A DNA stretch of 15,012 bases from NCBI GenBank assembly GCA_036661515.1, contig JAVWYO010000045.1, positions 1 through 15,012 of the forward strand, in the 5' to 3' direction. The notes beneath the pieces are model-generated. The model made no database searches, had not been told where the DNA came from, and saw nothing but the letters and a program-made list of their open reading frames with translations. The stretch's first letter is position 1, and the number at the start of each line of letters is the position of its first letter. Of this stretch, positions 5,986 through 13,891 are shown piece by piece. The position numbers and the translations under genes are program-made. The stretch is from HGM05232 sp036661515 (GTDB lineage: Bacteria; Bacteroidota; Bacteroidia; Bacteroidales; Muribaculaceae).

Positions 5986-7136
5986 TATATATTGGTGCAA
6001 ATGATGAAGTATATAAATACTACTCTAATTTATTAGACAGTAATATAATTAGAGTAGATAGCATTGATACTATGATAGAAAAATATGCTGTGAAATTGTC
6101 TGAAAAAGCAACTGTAATTTTCATAGAGAAATCTACAATATTTTCAGCTAATGAAAGTTTTGAAAGGCTTAAAGAGTCTTTCAAGAAGGCATATATTATC
6201 GTTATTGTATCAAACATCACTCCTATAAATAGAAAAAAACTCCTAACAATGGGCGTTAATGATACAATGCCTGTTGATATTCCAAAACAACAATTCAAAG
6301 ATCGCATTCAAGTAATAAATTATGTAATAACTAAATTAGGCATAAAAAGGCACGAAGAAAATTGTGATGCAACGCTTTTTAAAATGCCATTAGGAATACG
6401 AATTTTTGATATTATATTTGCCAGTTTTGCGCTAATATGCCTTTCTCCTCTGCTAATTGGTGTAGCAATAGCTATAATAATTGAAAGCAAAGGTGCTATA
6501 ATATATAAGGCAAAAAGGGTAGGGAGTAATTATAAAGTTTTTGATTTCCTTAAATTTAGATCGATGTATTCTGATGCTGATAAAAGGCTGAAGGAAATGA
6601 AAGGATATAACCAATATAGTGAAAATAATAATACTGATTACGACGACAGCAAGATAGATATTACTGATGTGGAAATTTGCGATAGTTTGTTGGATAATAT
6701 GCTCGTTGGTGATGACTACGTTGTAGATGAAAGTGAATATATTAAAAATATAAATAGAGAACAACAAAATGCTTTTGTGAAACTTGAAAAAGACCCAAGA
6801 ATAACGAAAGTAGGGCGATTTATTAGGAAATATAGTATTGATGAATTACCACAGCTCATCAACGTGCTTAAAGGTGACATGTCAATTGTTGGCAATCGTC
6901 CACTTCCATTGTATGAGGCAGAATTGCTTACCAAAGATGAGTATGCAGCACGATTTATGGCACCTGCTGGATTAACAGGATTGTGGCAAGTCGAAAAAAG
7001 AGGAGGAAGTGGTAAAATGTCGGCCGAAGAACGTAAAATGTTGGATATTAAATATGCTGAAACTTTTTCGTTTTGGCTCAATATAAAAATAATACTGCGT
7101 ACTGTGACTGCTTTTGTGCAGAAAGAGGATGTTTAA
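5982..7136 (+). CDS. Initiating sugar transferase (phosphoglycosyl transferase) with N-terminal pseudo-receiver domain
   Basis: This 384-residue protein is predicted to transfer a sugar phosphate from a nucleotide sugar to undecaprenyl phosphate, the first step of polysaccharide repeat assembly, at the inner-membrane cytoplasmic face. Residues ~135-384 are a bacterial sugar-transferase domain. A hydrophobic re-entrant helix with a Ser-Pro break (FASFALICLSPLL) starts near 145, KFRSM is at 191-195, the catalytic Asp287-Glu288 pair lies in SIDELPQLINVLKGDMS, and VGNRPLPLYE and GLTGLWQVEKRG follow. Residues 1-~125 lack the multi-helix membrane region of WbaP/WcaJ. Instead they follow a receiver pattern (VIFIEK, YIIVIVSN, GVNDTMPVDIPKQQFKDRI) in which the phospho-acceptor aspartate and catalytic lysine are lost. 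An acidic stretch of about 60 residues (~205-265) is inserted between KFRSM and KDPRITK. It overlaps the response regulator by 4 nt. The enzyme call is very sure; the pseudo-receiver call is inference from residue patterns. Confidence 0.92.
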   Translation: MIYIGANDEVYKYYSNLLDSNIIRVDSIDTMIEKYAVKLSEKATVIFIEKSTIFSANESFERLKESFKKAYIIVIVSNITPINRKKLLTMGVNDTMPVDIPKQQFKDRIQVINYVITKLGIKRHEENCDATLFKMPLGIRIFDIIFASFALICLSPLLIGVAIAIIIESKGAIIYKAKRVGSNYKVFDFLKFRSMYSDADKRLKEMKGYNQYSENNNTDYDDSKIDITDVEICDSLLDNMLVGDDYVVDESEYIKNINREQQNAFVKLEKDPRITKVGRFIRKYSIDELPQLINVLKGDMSIVGNRPLPLYEAELLTKDEYAARFMAPAGLTGLWQVEKRGGSGKMSAEERKMLDIKYAETFSFWLNIKIILRTVTAFVQKEDV

Positions 7137-7152
7137 AATAGAAAGGAAGAAA

Positions 7153-7932
7153 ATGAAAAATTTGACAATTTTTTTATTATTTTTTTTGTTACCCGTAATT
7201 GTATTTGCACAAAAAATCGGGAGTTTTAAAAACTCAACGAGGGTAACAGTAGAATCAGCTGATAACGATTCAGTGAAAGCAATGCTTAATGACTATGAAA
7301 AGATGCAATTACCACCATTATCAGTGTTTCTTGCATCGGCTTCTGAACACCCGTCAGCCCTAATCTATAAAGCAAAAAACGACGAAGCTGAAGCTGATTT
7401 GAAAATTGTCAAGATGCAATGGCTTGACTATATAAGGGCAAATGCAAATTATCAATACGGTTATAATAACTCACTTACAAGTTATTATAATCCTGATGAT
7501 CCTCTAATTTATGACAAAAATCAAAGAGCGGAGCATCGTTATTCTGTGGGCGCAACAATAAATATACCAATTGGAGATCTTGTAAGTCAGAATCAAAAGA
7601 GAAAAAGACAAAAGGCAAAAAGGGATCAACTAAAGTATGAATATGAAATAACTCTCGAAGAAAGAAAACTCACAATCTTGCAAGCATATAATTCCGTTTT
7701 AGAACAACTTGCAACAATAAAAGTTAAAGCTGAAGCAGCTGCTCTATATAATGCACAAATGCAAATTTCAGAACAGGATTTTGCAAATGGGAAAATCTCA
7801 ATTATAGATCTTTCTCTTGAGCGTGGACGACGATCAACTGCAATGTCAAATTATCAACAAGCACGAGCATCACTACGTAACTCTATTACATTACTTGAAA
7901 TGCTCACAAATGTAACAATAATGAAAAAATAA
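7153..7932 (+). CDS. Half-length TolC-family outer-membrane protein
   Basis: This 259-residue secreted protein is related to outer-membrane efflux channel (OEP/TolC) proteins. The start at 7153 is chosen over an in-frame ATG at 7114 because it gives a clean signal peptide (MKNLTIFLLFFLLPVIVFA, cleavage near residue 19), follows the A/G-rich AAAGGAAG, and avoids overlapping the previous gene. After a short linker comes a long helical segment (EHPSALIYKAKNDEAEADLKIV), a beta region around NYQYGYNNSL and YSVGATINIPIGD, and then long helices (KRKRQKAKRDQLKYEYEI, then FANGKISIIDLSLERGRRS) typical of one OEP repeat. Usual TolC proteins are 430-500 residues with two such repeats, so this has about one. 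The gene ends 2 nt before the Wzz-like gene, so it likely serves as the outer-membrane part of this polysaccharide exporter. I see no frameshift or broken second half downstream. Confidence 0.8.
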   Translation: MKNLTIFLLFFLLPVIVFAQKIGSFKNSTRVTVESADNDSVKAMLNDYEKMQLPPLSVFLASASEHPSALIYKAKNDEAEADLKIVKMQWLDYIRANANYQYGYNNSLTSYYNPDDPLIYDKNQRAEHRYSVGATINIPIGDLVSQNQKRKRQKAKRDQLKYEYEITLEERKLTILQAYNSVLEQLATIKVKAEAAALYNAQMQISEQDFANGKISIIDLSLERGRRSTAMSNYQQARASLRNSITLLEMLTNVTIMKK

Positions 7933-7934
7933 TC

Positions 7935-10094
7935 ATGAGTATATCACTTTTCATTTCTCGATTTATATATCGTATTAGATATCAATTACTATTTGGAAGC
8001 ATTATAGTAACCTGTTTAGTTGCGTATTTCACGCAATTTATGCCTAAAAGCTATACAGTTAAAACGTCTATTTATACTGGTATTGTATCTGGTTCTACGA
8101 TTGATGATGGTGAAAACGCCAATTATACAGTTGTGAACAATACTTTTGATAATCTAATAAGTCTCGTTACTGCACAAAGCTCACTTGATAATGTAGCTTT
8201 GAATCTGTTTGCAATGAACATGATAAATGGCAATCCTGAGGCAGATAATAAGTATATTACCGCGAAGCATTTTAAGGAGTTACAAGAAAATGTGCCTAAT
8301 GAAGTTAAGAGAATGATTGATAAATCATCAGTAACTAAAACTGTTGAAAATTTAAAGAAATTGAAGAAAAATACAAATAATAATTTTGTATATACTCTTC
8401 TCAATGGTAACAGTCCTCATTATAGCTATTCTGCTCTTAATCGTGTGGAGATTAATCGTGTGAAAAATAGTGACATGATTGAAATCTCTTACACGTCCGA
8501 CGATCCAGGTATCACAACAAATACGGTAAAACTATTTAACGAGAATTTATTAAAGAGTTATAATGATTTACGTTATAATTCGATGAATGATGTTATATCC
8601 TACTTTGAAAGAGAAGTTGCTAAATTGAAAGCAGCTCTCAATCAAAAAGAAGATGTTTTGACTGATTATAATGTGCAAAATAATGTAATTAATTATATAG
8701 AACAGACTAAGGCAATTGCTATTTCATATACAAATTACGAAGATCGTTATGAAGAGACAAAGCGGAAATATGATTCTTATATGGGCTTACTTCAGGAGAT
8801 GGAAAAACAAATGGACACACGTACTAAATTGTTCTATACAAATAAGGCATTTATAAAGGCATTAGATGATATATCTACTTATAATGGCAAAATTACTGAT
8901 CTTGAACTATTCACTGCAGAAAGCGCACAAAAAAATAATCCTGAGTTAGAAGAATATAAAGAAAAATTAAAAAATAGTGAACGTAATGTAGCATCTATTT
9001 CAACTAAAATGGATGAGTACAAATATACTAAAGAAGGGCTCGCAATATCTGATTTAGCTCAACAGTGGATAAATGCTTTAGTCGAAAAGACAAAGGTTGA
9101 AGCAGAAATGAATGTACTTAATGCGCGCCGTGAAGAGTTTAGAGAGACATATGCACGTTTTTCACCAGTTGAAACTGAAATTAAGCGGAGAGAACGTGAT
9201 ATTGGTGTTACTGAAAGTTCTTATTTAGAAATGTTACATGCTTTGAATTTAGCATATCTAAAAAAGAAAAATATTCAATTAACTACAACCAATCTTAATA
9301 CAATAAGTGAACCAACGTTTCCTCTTTTACCTAATAAAAGCAAACGACTTTTATTTATTATTGCAGCATTCTTTGGTAGCTTAATATTTATAACATTATA
9401 TAAACTACTTGTAGAGATACTTGATCGCACTTTGCGCGATGGTGATAGAACTAAACGATTAACGGGAGTAGCTCCAATTGGCGCATTTGTAGGACGTGGA
9501 GAATTACGATTTAGAGGATATTCAAAGACATGGAATAGAGTCGGCGCTACTTATATTTGCGGAAAGTTGAATAGTCATCTTAATCAAAATGGGACATCAT
9601 TTGTCACAATAACAAGTATTGAGCCTAAAGAAGGGAAAAGCTACGTTGCTAAATTCATGGCTGAAGAATGGACTCGACTTGGATTGAAAGTAAAAGTAAT
9701 TACAGTTGATAATGAAACCATAGAGAATGCTTCATACATCTTAGCAAAAGATTATTCTCCAATAATTCCTACGAGTGAAAGCAACGAATATGATATAGTA
9801 ATATTAGAATATCCAGCTCTGCAAAAGAATAATGTTCCAAAGGCTATGATTGAGCAAGCCTCTGTAAATATTATTGTAGCTAATGCTCAGAAAGTGTGGA
9901 AAGGTAGTGATAATGAATTACTTACCCATTTCGAGGCCATTGCGGGAGATACGCCTTATGCCTTAATCCTTAATAATGCTGATAGATCTGATGTCGAAGA
10001 TTATACAGGGGAATTACCTCCACCAAAAGCACATCATTCACTTGCAATGCGACTTATGCACATGGGATTAACCTCAAAAAATGATCAGATGTAA
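7935..10094 (+). CDS. Wzz/GumC-type polysaccharide co-polymerase with degenerate BY-kinase-like domain
   Basis: This 719-residue inner-membrane protein is predicted to control chain length and guide export of the polysaccharide. It has a first membrane helix at about 17-35, a large periplasmic region with long coiled-coil segments (about 220-450), then the proline-rich PTFPLLPNKSKR that precedes TM2 (about 472-492). The cytoplasmic tail resembles a bacterial tyrosine kinase (Wzc/CapB type) but is decayed. The Walker A segment is SIEPKEGKSY (GKS at 567-569; usually PGEGKS followed by S/T). The Walker A' strand reads KVITVDNETIENAS with one Asp at 592. Walker B is YDIVILEYP, where the usual second Asp is Glu625. 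The C-terminus has no tyrosine cluster. ATP binding is possible but kinase activity is doubtful. It lies between the TolC-like and polymerase genes with gaps of 2 and 11 nt. The family call is sure; loss of kinase function is inferred. Confidence 0.9.
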   Translation: MSISLFISRFIYRIRYQLLFGSIIVTCLVAYFTQFMPKSYTVKTSIYTGIVSGSTIDDGENANYTVVNNTFDNLISLVTAQSSLDNVALNLFAMNMINGNPEADNKYITAKHFKELQENVPNEVKRMIDKSSVTKTVENLKKLKKNTNNNFVYTLLNGNSPHYSYSALNRVEINRVKNSDMIEISYTSDDPGITTNTVKLFNENLLKSYNDLRYNSMNDVISYFEREVAKLKAALNQKEDVLTDYNVQNNVINYIEQTKAIAISYTNYEDRYEETKRKYDSYMGLLQEMEKQMDTRTKLFYTNKAFIKALDDISTYNGKITDLELFTAESAQKNNPELEEYKEKLKNSERNVASISTKMDEYKYTKEGLAISDLAQQWINALVEKTKVEAEMNVLNARREEFRETYARFSPVETEIKRRERDIGVTESSYLEMLHALNLAYLKKKNIQLTTTNLNTISEPTFPLLPNKSKRLLFIIAAFFGSLIFITLYKLLVEILDRTLRDGDRTKRLTGVAPIGAFVGRGELRFRGYSKTWNRVGATYICGKLNSHLNQNGTSFVTITSIEPKEGKSYVAKFMAEEWTRLGLKVKVITVDNETIENASYILAKDYSPIIPTSESNEYDIVILEYPALQKNNVPKAMIEQASVNIIVANAQKVWKGSDNELLTHFEAIAGDTPYALILNNADRSDVEDYTGELPPPKAHHSLAMRLMHMGLTSKNDQM

Positions 10095-10105
10095 ATACTT
10101 GTGTA

Positions 10106-11548
10106 ATGGATAAAGATGAATTAGAATTATCAAATAAAAAGGGCTTATATTATAGATTATTCGCCAGCCTTGGATTGGTAGGAATGATTTGTGCTCTTTC
10201 TGTTGGTAATCTTATTGCATTTTTATTAATTATTTTAGTTCCTCTCTCTATAATAATATTGATTAGCATATTTAATAATCCTGCAGTGTTATTTTATATA
10301 ATTTTTATTGCTAATTATTTCATTATAGGAATAGTAAGATACGTTGATATTAGTGGCATTAGTGTATTCATGGATGCCCTATTGATTAGTGAATTACTCA
10401 TTATTTTTATTCATATTGCATTTGCTAAAATCATTCATTGGAGGAGTGCACTAAATATTTTATCTGGCGTGACATTTTTATGGATGATATATTGTATCAT
10501 AGAAGTTATCAATCCATCAGGAATGTTTGAAGCGTGGGTGCTATCTCGTGGGTTGATATTTAATGGCTTTATTATTACAATTATTGCATCGCTAATCATC
10601 GTTAGATTTAAACAAGTAAAGATAATTATAATATTATATTCGATATTTACTATTATTGCGATAGCAAAAGCCATGATGCAAAAATATTTAGGCTTTGATT
10701 TTGCTGAACAAAGATGGCTTAATGAAGGAGGGGCTTCAACACATATTATATCCACAGGAACGAGGTATTTTTCTTTTTTTACTGATGCTGGAAATTTTGG
10801 CTCAAATATGGGATGTGCGGCAATATTATTTACAATAATGGCATTTTATGTGCAAAATAAGGGATTAAAGATATATTTTTTAATAGTAGCAGCAATATCG
10901 GCTTATGCAATGATGATGTCGGGCACACGTGGTGCAATAATAGTCCCTCTTGGAGGTTTAGCTTTATATACAATTGTAAGTAAAAACTTCAAAGCTCTTA
11001 TTGTTGGAGGAGTGCTATTAACAGGTATTTATGTATTCTTTGCATTTACATATATTGGGCAAAGCGATCCTATGATAAGGCGAATGCGAACGGCATTTAA
11101 TCCCTCTGAAGATGCGTCGTTTAATGTACGAGTAGAAAACAAAAAGAAACTTGCTGACCATCTGAAAAACAAACCCTTTGGCGAAGGTCTTGGACTATCT
11201 GGCGTTGAAAATAAAAAGACATCCGACCGTTTTACAACACAGGTTCCTCACGATTCATGGTATGTTAAGTTGTGGGTTGAAACTGGTATCGTAGGATTAC
11301 TATTATATATAGCAGGACTCGTTGCTGTCGTCATTAATTGTGCTTATATAATAATGTTTAAGATAAAAAGTCGTGAAGTGAAAGGGGTGTTGACCGCAAT
11401 GCTATGTGGCATATTTGGCTTGATGCTTAGTGCCTATGGCAATGCGTTTTTTGGACAATATCCTACAATGATAATAGTATTTGTATTTTTGTCAATTATA
11501 TTAAAAGGCCAACTGCTCGACAAGACAGTCTCTAAACAATTAATCTAA
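10106..11548 (+). CDS. O-antigen ligase / Wzy-type polysaccharide polymerase
   Basis: This 480-residue integral membrane protein has about eleven hydrophobic segments. The family-defining features are a membrane segment with MMSGTRGAIIVPLGG (the SGTRG at about 272-276, as in the Wzy_C/O-antigen ligase family) and a large loop between about residues 318 and 390 containing NVRVENKKKLADHLKNKP, GEGLGLSG and VPHDSWYVKLWVETGIVG (His382). The position of the loop, with its conserved Arg and His residues, fits undecaprenyl-linked sugar polymerases and ligases. In this operon, next to a Wzz-like protein and glycosyltransferases, polymerisation of the exopolysaccharide repeat is the most likely role. 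Ligation to lipid A core cannot be excluded from sequence. Spacing is 11 nt from the upstream gene and 5 nt to the downstream one. Confidence 0.85.
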   Translation: MDKDELELSNKKGLYYRLFASLGLVGMICALSVGNLIAFLLIILVPLSIIILISIFNNPAVLFYIIFIANYFIIGIVRYVDISGISVFMDALLISELLIIFIHIAFAKIIHWRSALNILSGVTFLWMIYCIIEVINPSGMFEAWVLSRGLIFNGFIITIIASLIIVRFKQVKIIIILYSIFTIIAIAKAMMQKYLGFDFAEQRWLNEGGASTHIISTGTRYFSFFTDAGNFGSNMGCAAILFTIMAFYVQNKGLKIYFLIVAAISAYAMMMSGTRGAIIVPLGGLALYTIVSKNFKALIVGGVLLTGIYVFFAFTYIGQSDPMIRRMRTAFNPSEDASFNVRVENKKKLADHLKNKPFGEGLGLSGVENKKTSDRFTTQVPHDSWYVKLWVETGIVGLLLYIAGLVAVVINCAYIIMFKIKSREVKGVLTAMLCGIFGLMLSAYGNAFFGQYPTMIIVFVFLSIILKGQLLDKTVSKQLI

Positions 11549-11553
11549 TTTAT

Positions 11554-12756
11554 ATGTCAATAGATAAAGTTTTCACAATAGAATATTTTAGCGATACAGT
11601 AGTATTGACTGACGCTATAATCTTTTTATTCTTTGCAATAGCAGTATTGTATTTATTAATATTTGCTATTAAGTCGCAGAGTAAACGACATAATGTTTAT
11701 CCACCATCTAAATTGAAATATAAATATATTGTGGTGTTTCCCGCATATAAAGAGGATAGGGTGATAATAAACTCTGTTAGAAGTTTCTTTGAACAAAGTT
11801 ATCCTTGTGATAAGTTTGATGTGCTTGTTATTTCTGATCGTATGACTGATGCCACAAATGCTGAACTTGAACGAATGGGCGCACTTGTTGTAAAAAAAGA
11901 TTTTGAGAATAGCACAAAAACGGCTGCGTTACAAGAAGCTGTAAAATACATCAAGATACACGAGCTTAAATATGATTTTCTTGTTGTCCTTGACGCTGAC
12001 AACTGGGTTGATGAATACTTCTTAGATAAAATGAATGATGCATTTTATTCGGGTTGTACAGTTATTCAAACACATCGCGTTGCCAAAAATTACAATACAA
12101 ATATAGCAATTCTTGACTCAGTGAGTGAGGAGATAAATAATGCTATATTTCGTAAAGGGCACACTCGATTTGGATTCTCATCGGGGTTAATAGGCTCTGG
12201 AATGGCCTTTGATTATCCAATTTTTGAAAAATATATTATGAAGGCAAGCACAATTGGAGTTGATAAACAGCTCGAAATGTTCTTGCTAAAAAATGGCTAT
12301 TACATAGAGTATCTTAGTGATGTATATACTTATGATGAAAAAGTGAGTAATAGCAAGCAATTTTATAAACAAAGAAAACGCTGGGCTGCTACTCAATTCC
12401 ATAATCTTTCTGGTGGAATATGGGGCTGTCCAGCAGCAGCACTACAAGGCAATTGGGATTATTGCAATAAACTATTTCAATGGGCAATGCCTCCACGTGT
12501 GATATTAATAGGGATTATTACTCTTGTTGCAATAGGATTTACTTTATTAGGTAGCTATCATGCAATAAAATGGTGGGGATTATTAGTAATATTGTGCATA
12601 ACATTTGCTCTTGCAATACCTGATTATCTTTTCAACAAAAGATTATTGAAGGCATTATTAAGCGTTCCTTGGCTATTCTTCTTGATGCTTATAAATACTT
12701 CTACTATCTTTGGACGAAATAAGAAATTTATTCACACTGAGCATTTTGAAGAATAA
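11554..12756 (+). CDS. Membrane-bound family 2 glycosyltransferase
   Basis: This 400-residue inner-membrane protein has one N-terminal helix (about 19-40), a cytoplasmic GT-A domain and about three C-terminal helices (about 316-335, 343-361 and 371-389). The GT2 fold is shown by VVFPAYKEDRVIINSV, ISDRMTDATN, the metal/nucleotide-binding VLDADN (Asp147-Ala-Asp149), the GVDKQLE segment (candidate base Asp237), and QRKRW at 273-277, matching the Q-x-x-R-W motif. This layout resembles cellulose- or hyaluronan-synthase-like enzymes, but with fewer C-terminal helices. It could be a processive synthase or a non-processive transferase; the Wzy-like protein upstream makes a single-sugar addition to the lipid-linked repeat more likely. 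The donor sugar cannot be read from the sequence. Confidence 0.9.
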   Translation: MSIDKVFTIEYFSDTVVLTDAIIFLFFAIAVLYLLIFAIKSQSKRHNVYPPSKLKYKYIVVFPAYKEDRVIINSVRSFFEQSYPCDKFDVLVISDRMTDATNAELERMGALVVKKDFENSTKTAALQEAVKYIKIHELKYDFLVVLDADNWVDEYFLDKMNDAFYSGCTVIQTHRVAKNYNTNIAILDSVSEEINNAIFRKGHTRFGFSSGLIGSGMAFDYPIFEKYIMKASTIGVDKQLEMFLLKNGYYIEYLSDVYTYDEKVSNSKQFYKQRKRWAATQFHNLSGGIWGCPAAALQGNWDYCNKLFQWAMPPRVILIGIITLVAIGFTLLGSYHAIKWWGLLVILCITFALAIPDYLFNKRLLKALLSVPWLFFLMLINTSTIFGRNKKFIHTEHFEE

Positions 12757-12765
12757 TTAAATATC

Positions 12766-13887
12766 ATGAAGATAGGAATAGAGGCACAACGAATATTTCG
12801 TACAAACAAGCATGGCATGGACTTTGTAGCACTTGAAGTAATAAAAGAACTTCAACGCATTGACCATGAAAATGAATATTTTATATTTGTTGCTCCTGGT
12901 GCCGATAGATGCCTTGAGCCTTCAAATAATGTTCATATTATTGAGGTTAAATGTCCTACATATCCCTTGTGGGAGCAGATTGCATTGCCTCTTGCCGTAG
13001 CTGGTATAAAACTTGATATACTTCATTGCACAAGTAATACAGCTCCAATTTTTTGCTCCGTACCATTAATACTTACGCTTCATGATATAATATTCCTTGA
13101 GAATCAAGAGGGAAGTAACAAATCTTGGTATCAAAATATGGGACGCATTTATAGACGTATTGTGGTCCCTAAAATATTAAAAAAATGCAAGAAAATAATT
13201 ACTGTTTCAAATTTTGAACGTAACAATATTAAAGAATTTCTAAACTTGCCTAATGATTTAATAGATTTTGTATATAATGGTTTTAGTTCTCATTTTAAAC
13301 TTATAAAAGAGACTAAAGAAATTACTAAAAAATACATTTCGGCAAATGATTATATATTTTTTCTTGGAAATACGGATCCTAAAAAAAACGTCCCTCGCAC
13401 CATAAAGGCATATAGCTTATATCTTAGCAATTCCGAGAAGAAATTACCACTACTTATAGCTGATATTAAAGAAGACGTTTTAGACACAATTCTTAAAGAG
13501 AATGATCTTGAAGATATAAAACAATATATTAGTTGTCCAGGATATATATCTAATAACGACTTAGCATATTTGTATAATGGAGCAAGTATTTTTCTTTATA
13601 CATCATTACGTGAGAGCTTTGGTATTCCATTACTTGAAGCTATGGCTTGTGGTACTCCTGTTATAACGGGTAATGTTTCAGCAATGCCTGAAATTGCTGG
13701 AGTGGGAGGACTTTTGGTTGATACTTATGATGCCAATGCAATTGCTGATAAAATGTTATTACTTGAAATAGATGAAAACCTTCATAATGAACAAGTAAAA
13801 TATGGGCTTGAAAGAGTAAAACAATATTCATGGAATAATACAGCAAAGGCATTATTAAAAGTATATAAAGAAACTGTAAACTCCTAA
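12766..13887 (+). CDS. Family 4 (GT-B) glycosyltransferase
   Basis: This 373-residue soluble or membrane-associated glycosyltransferase adds a sugar from a nucleotide donor to the growing lipid-linked repeat. The N-terminal acceptor domain starts with MKIGIEAQRIFRTNKHGMD and contains LTLHDIIFLENQ and KKIITVSNFERNNI. The linker region carries VYNGF, followed by FFLGNTDPKKN, where the GT4 donor site begins. The C-terminal domain has the retaining-enzyme E-x7-E motif ESFGIPLLE (Glu283, Glu291) followed by AMACGTPVITGNVSAMPEIAG. The length and motif order are normal for the family. It sits 9 nt after the GT2 gene and 4 nt before the acyltransferase gene. Family membership is very sure; the sugar specificity is unknown. 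Confidence 0.95.
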   Translation: MKIGIEAQRIFRTNKHGMDFVALEVIKELQRIDHENEYFIFVAPGADRCLEPSNNVHIIEVKCPTYPLWEQIALPLAVAGIKLDILHCTSNTAPIFCSVPLILTLHDIIFLENQEGSNKSWYQNMGRIYRRIVVPKILKKCKKIITVSNFERNNIKEFLNLPNDLIDFVYNGFSSHFKLIKETKEITKKYISANDYIFFLGNTDPKKNVPRTIKAYSLYLSNSEKKLPLLIADIKEDVLDTILKENDLEDIKQYISCPGYISNNDLAYLYNGASIFLYTSLRESFGIPLLEAMACGTPVITGNVSAMPEIAGVGGLLVDTYDANAIADKMLLLEIDENLHNEQVKYGLERVKQYSWNNTAKALLKVYKETVNS

Positions 13888-13891
13888 TTTT

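Noticed and set aside
6331..6346. 16-base match CTAAATTAGGCATAAA to half of the palindrome at 5368-5398
   Set aside because: It lies within the sugar-transferase coding sequence, lacks the complementary left arm, and a match of this length is not improbable by chance in an AT-rich 15-kb window.
7114..7152. Earlier ATG at 7114 for the TolC-like gene
   Set aside because: It would add a charged 13-residue extension ahead of the signal peptide and overlap the previous gene, whereas the ATG at 7153 starts the signal peptide directly and has an A/G-rich sequence before it.
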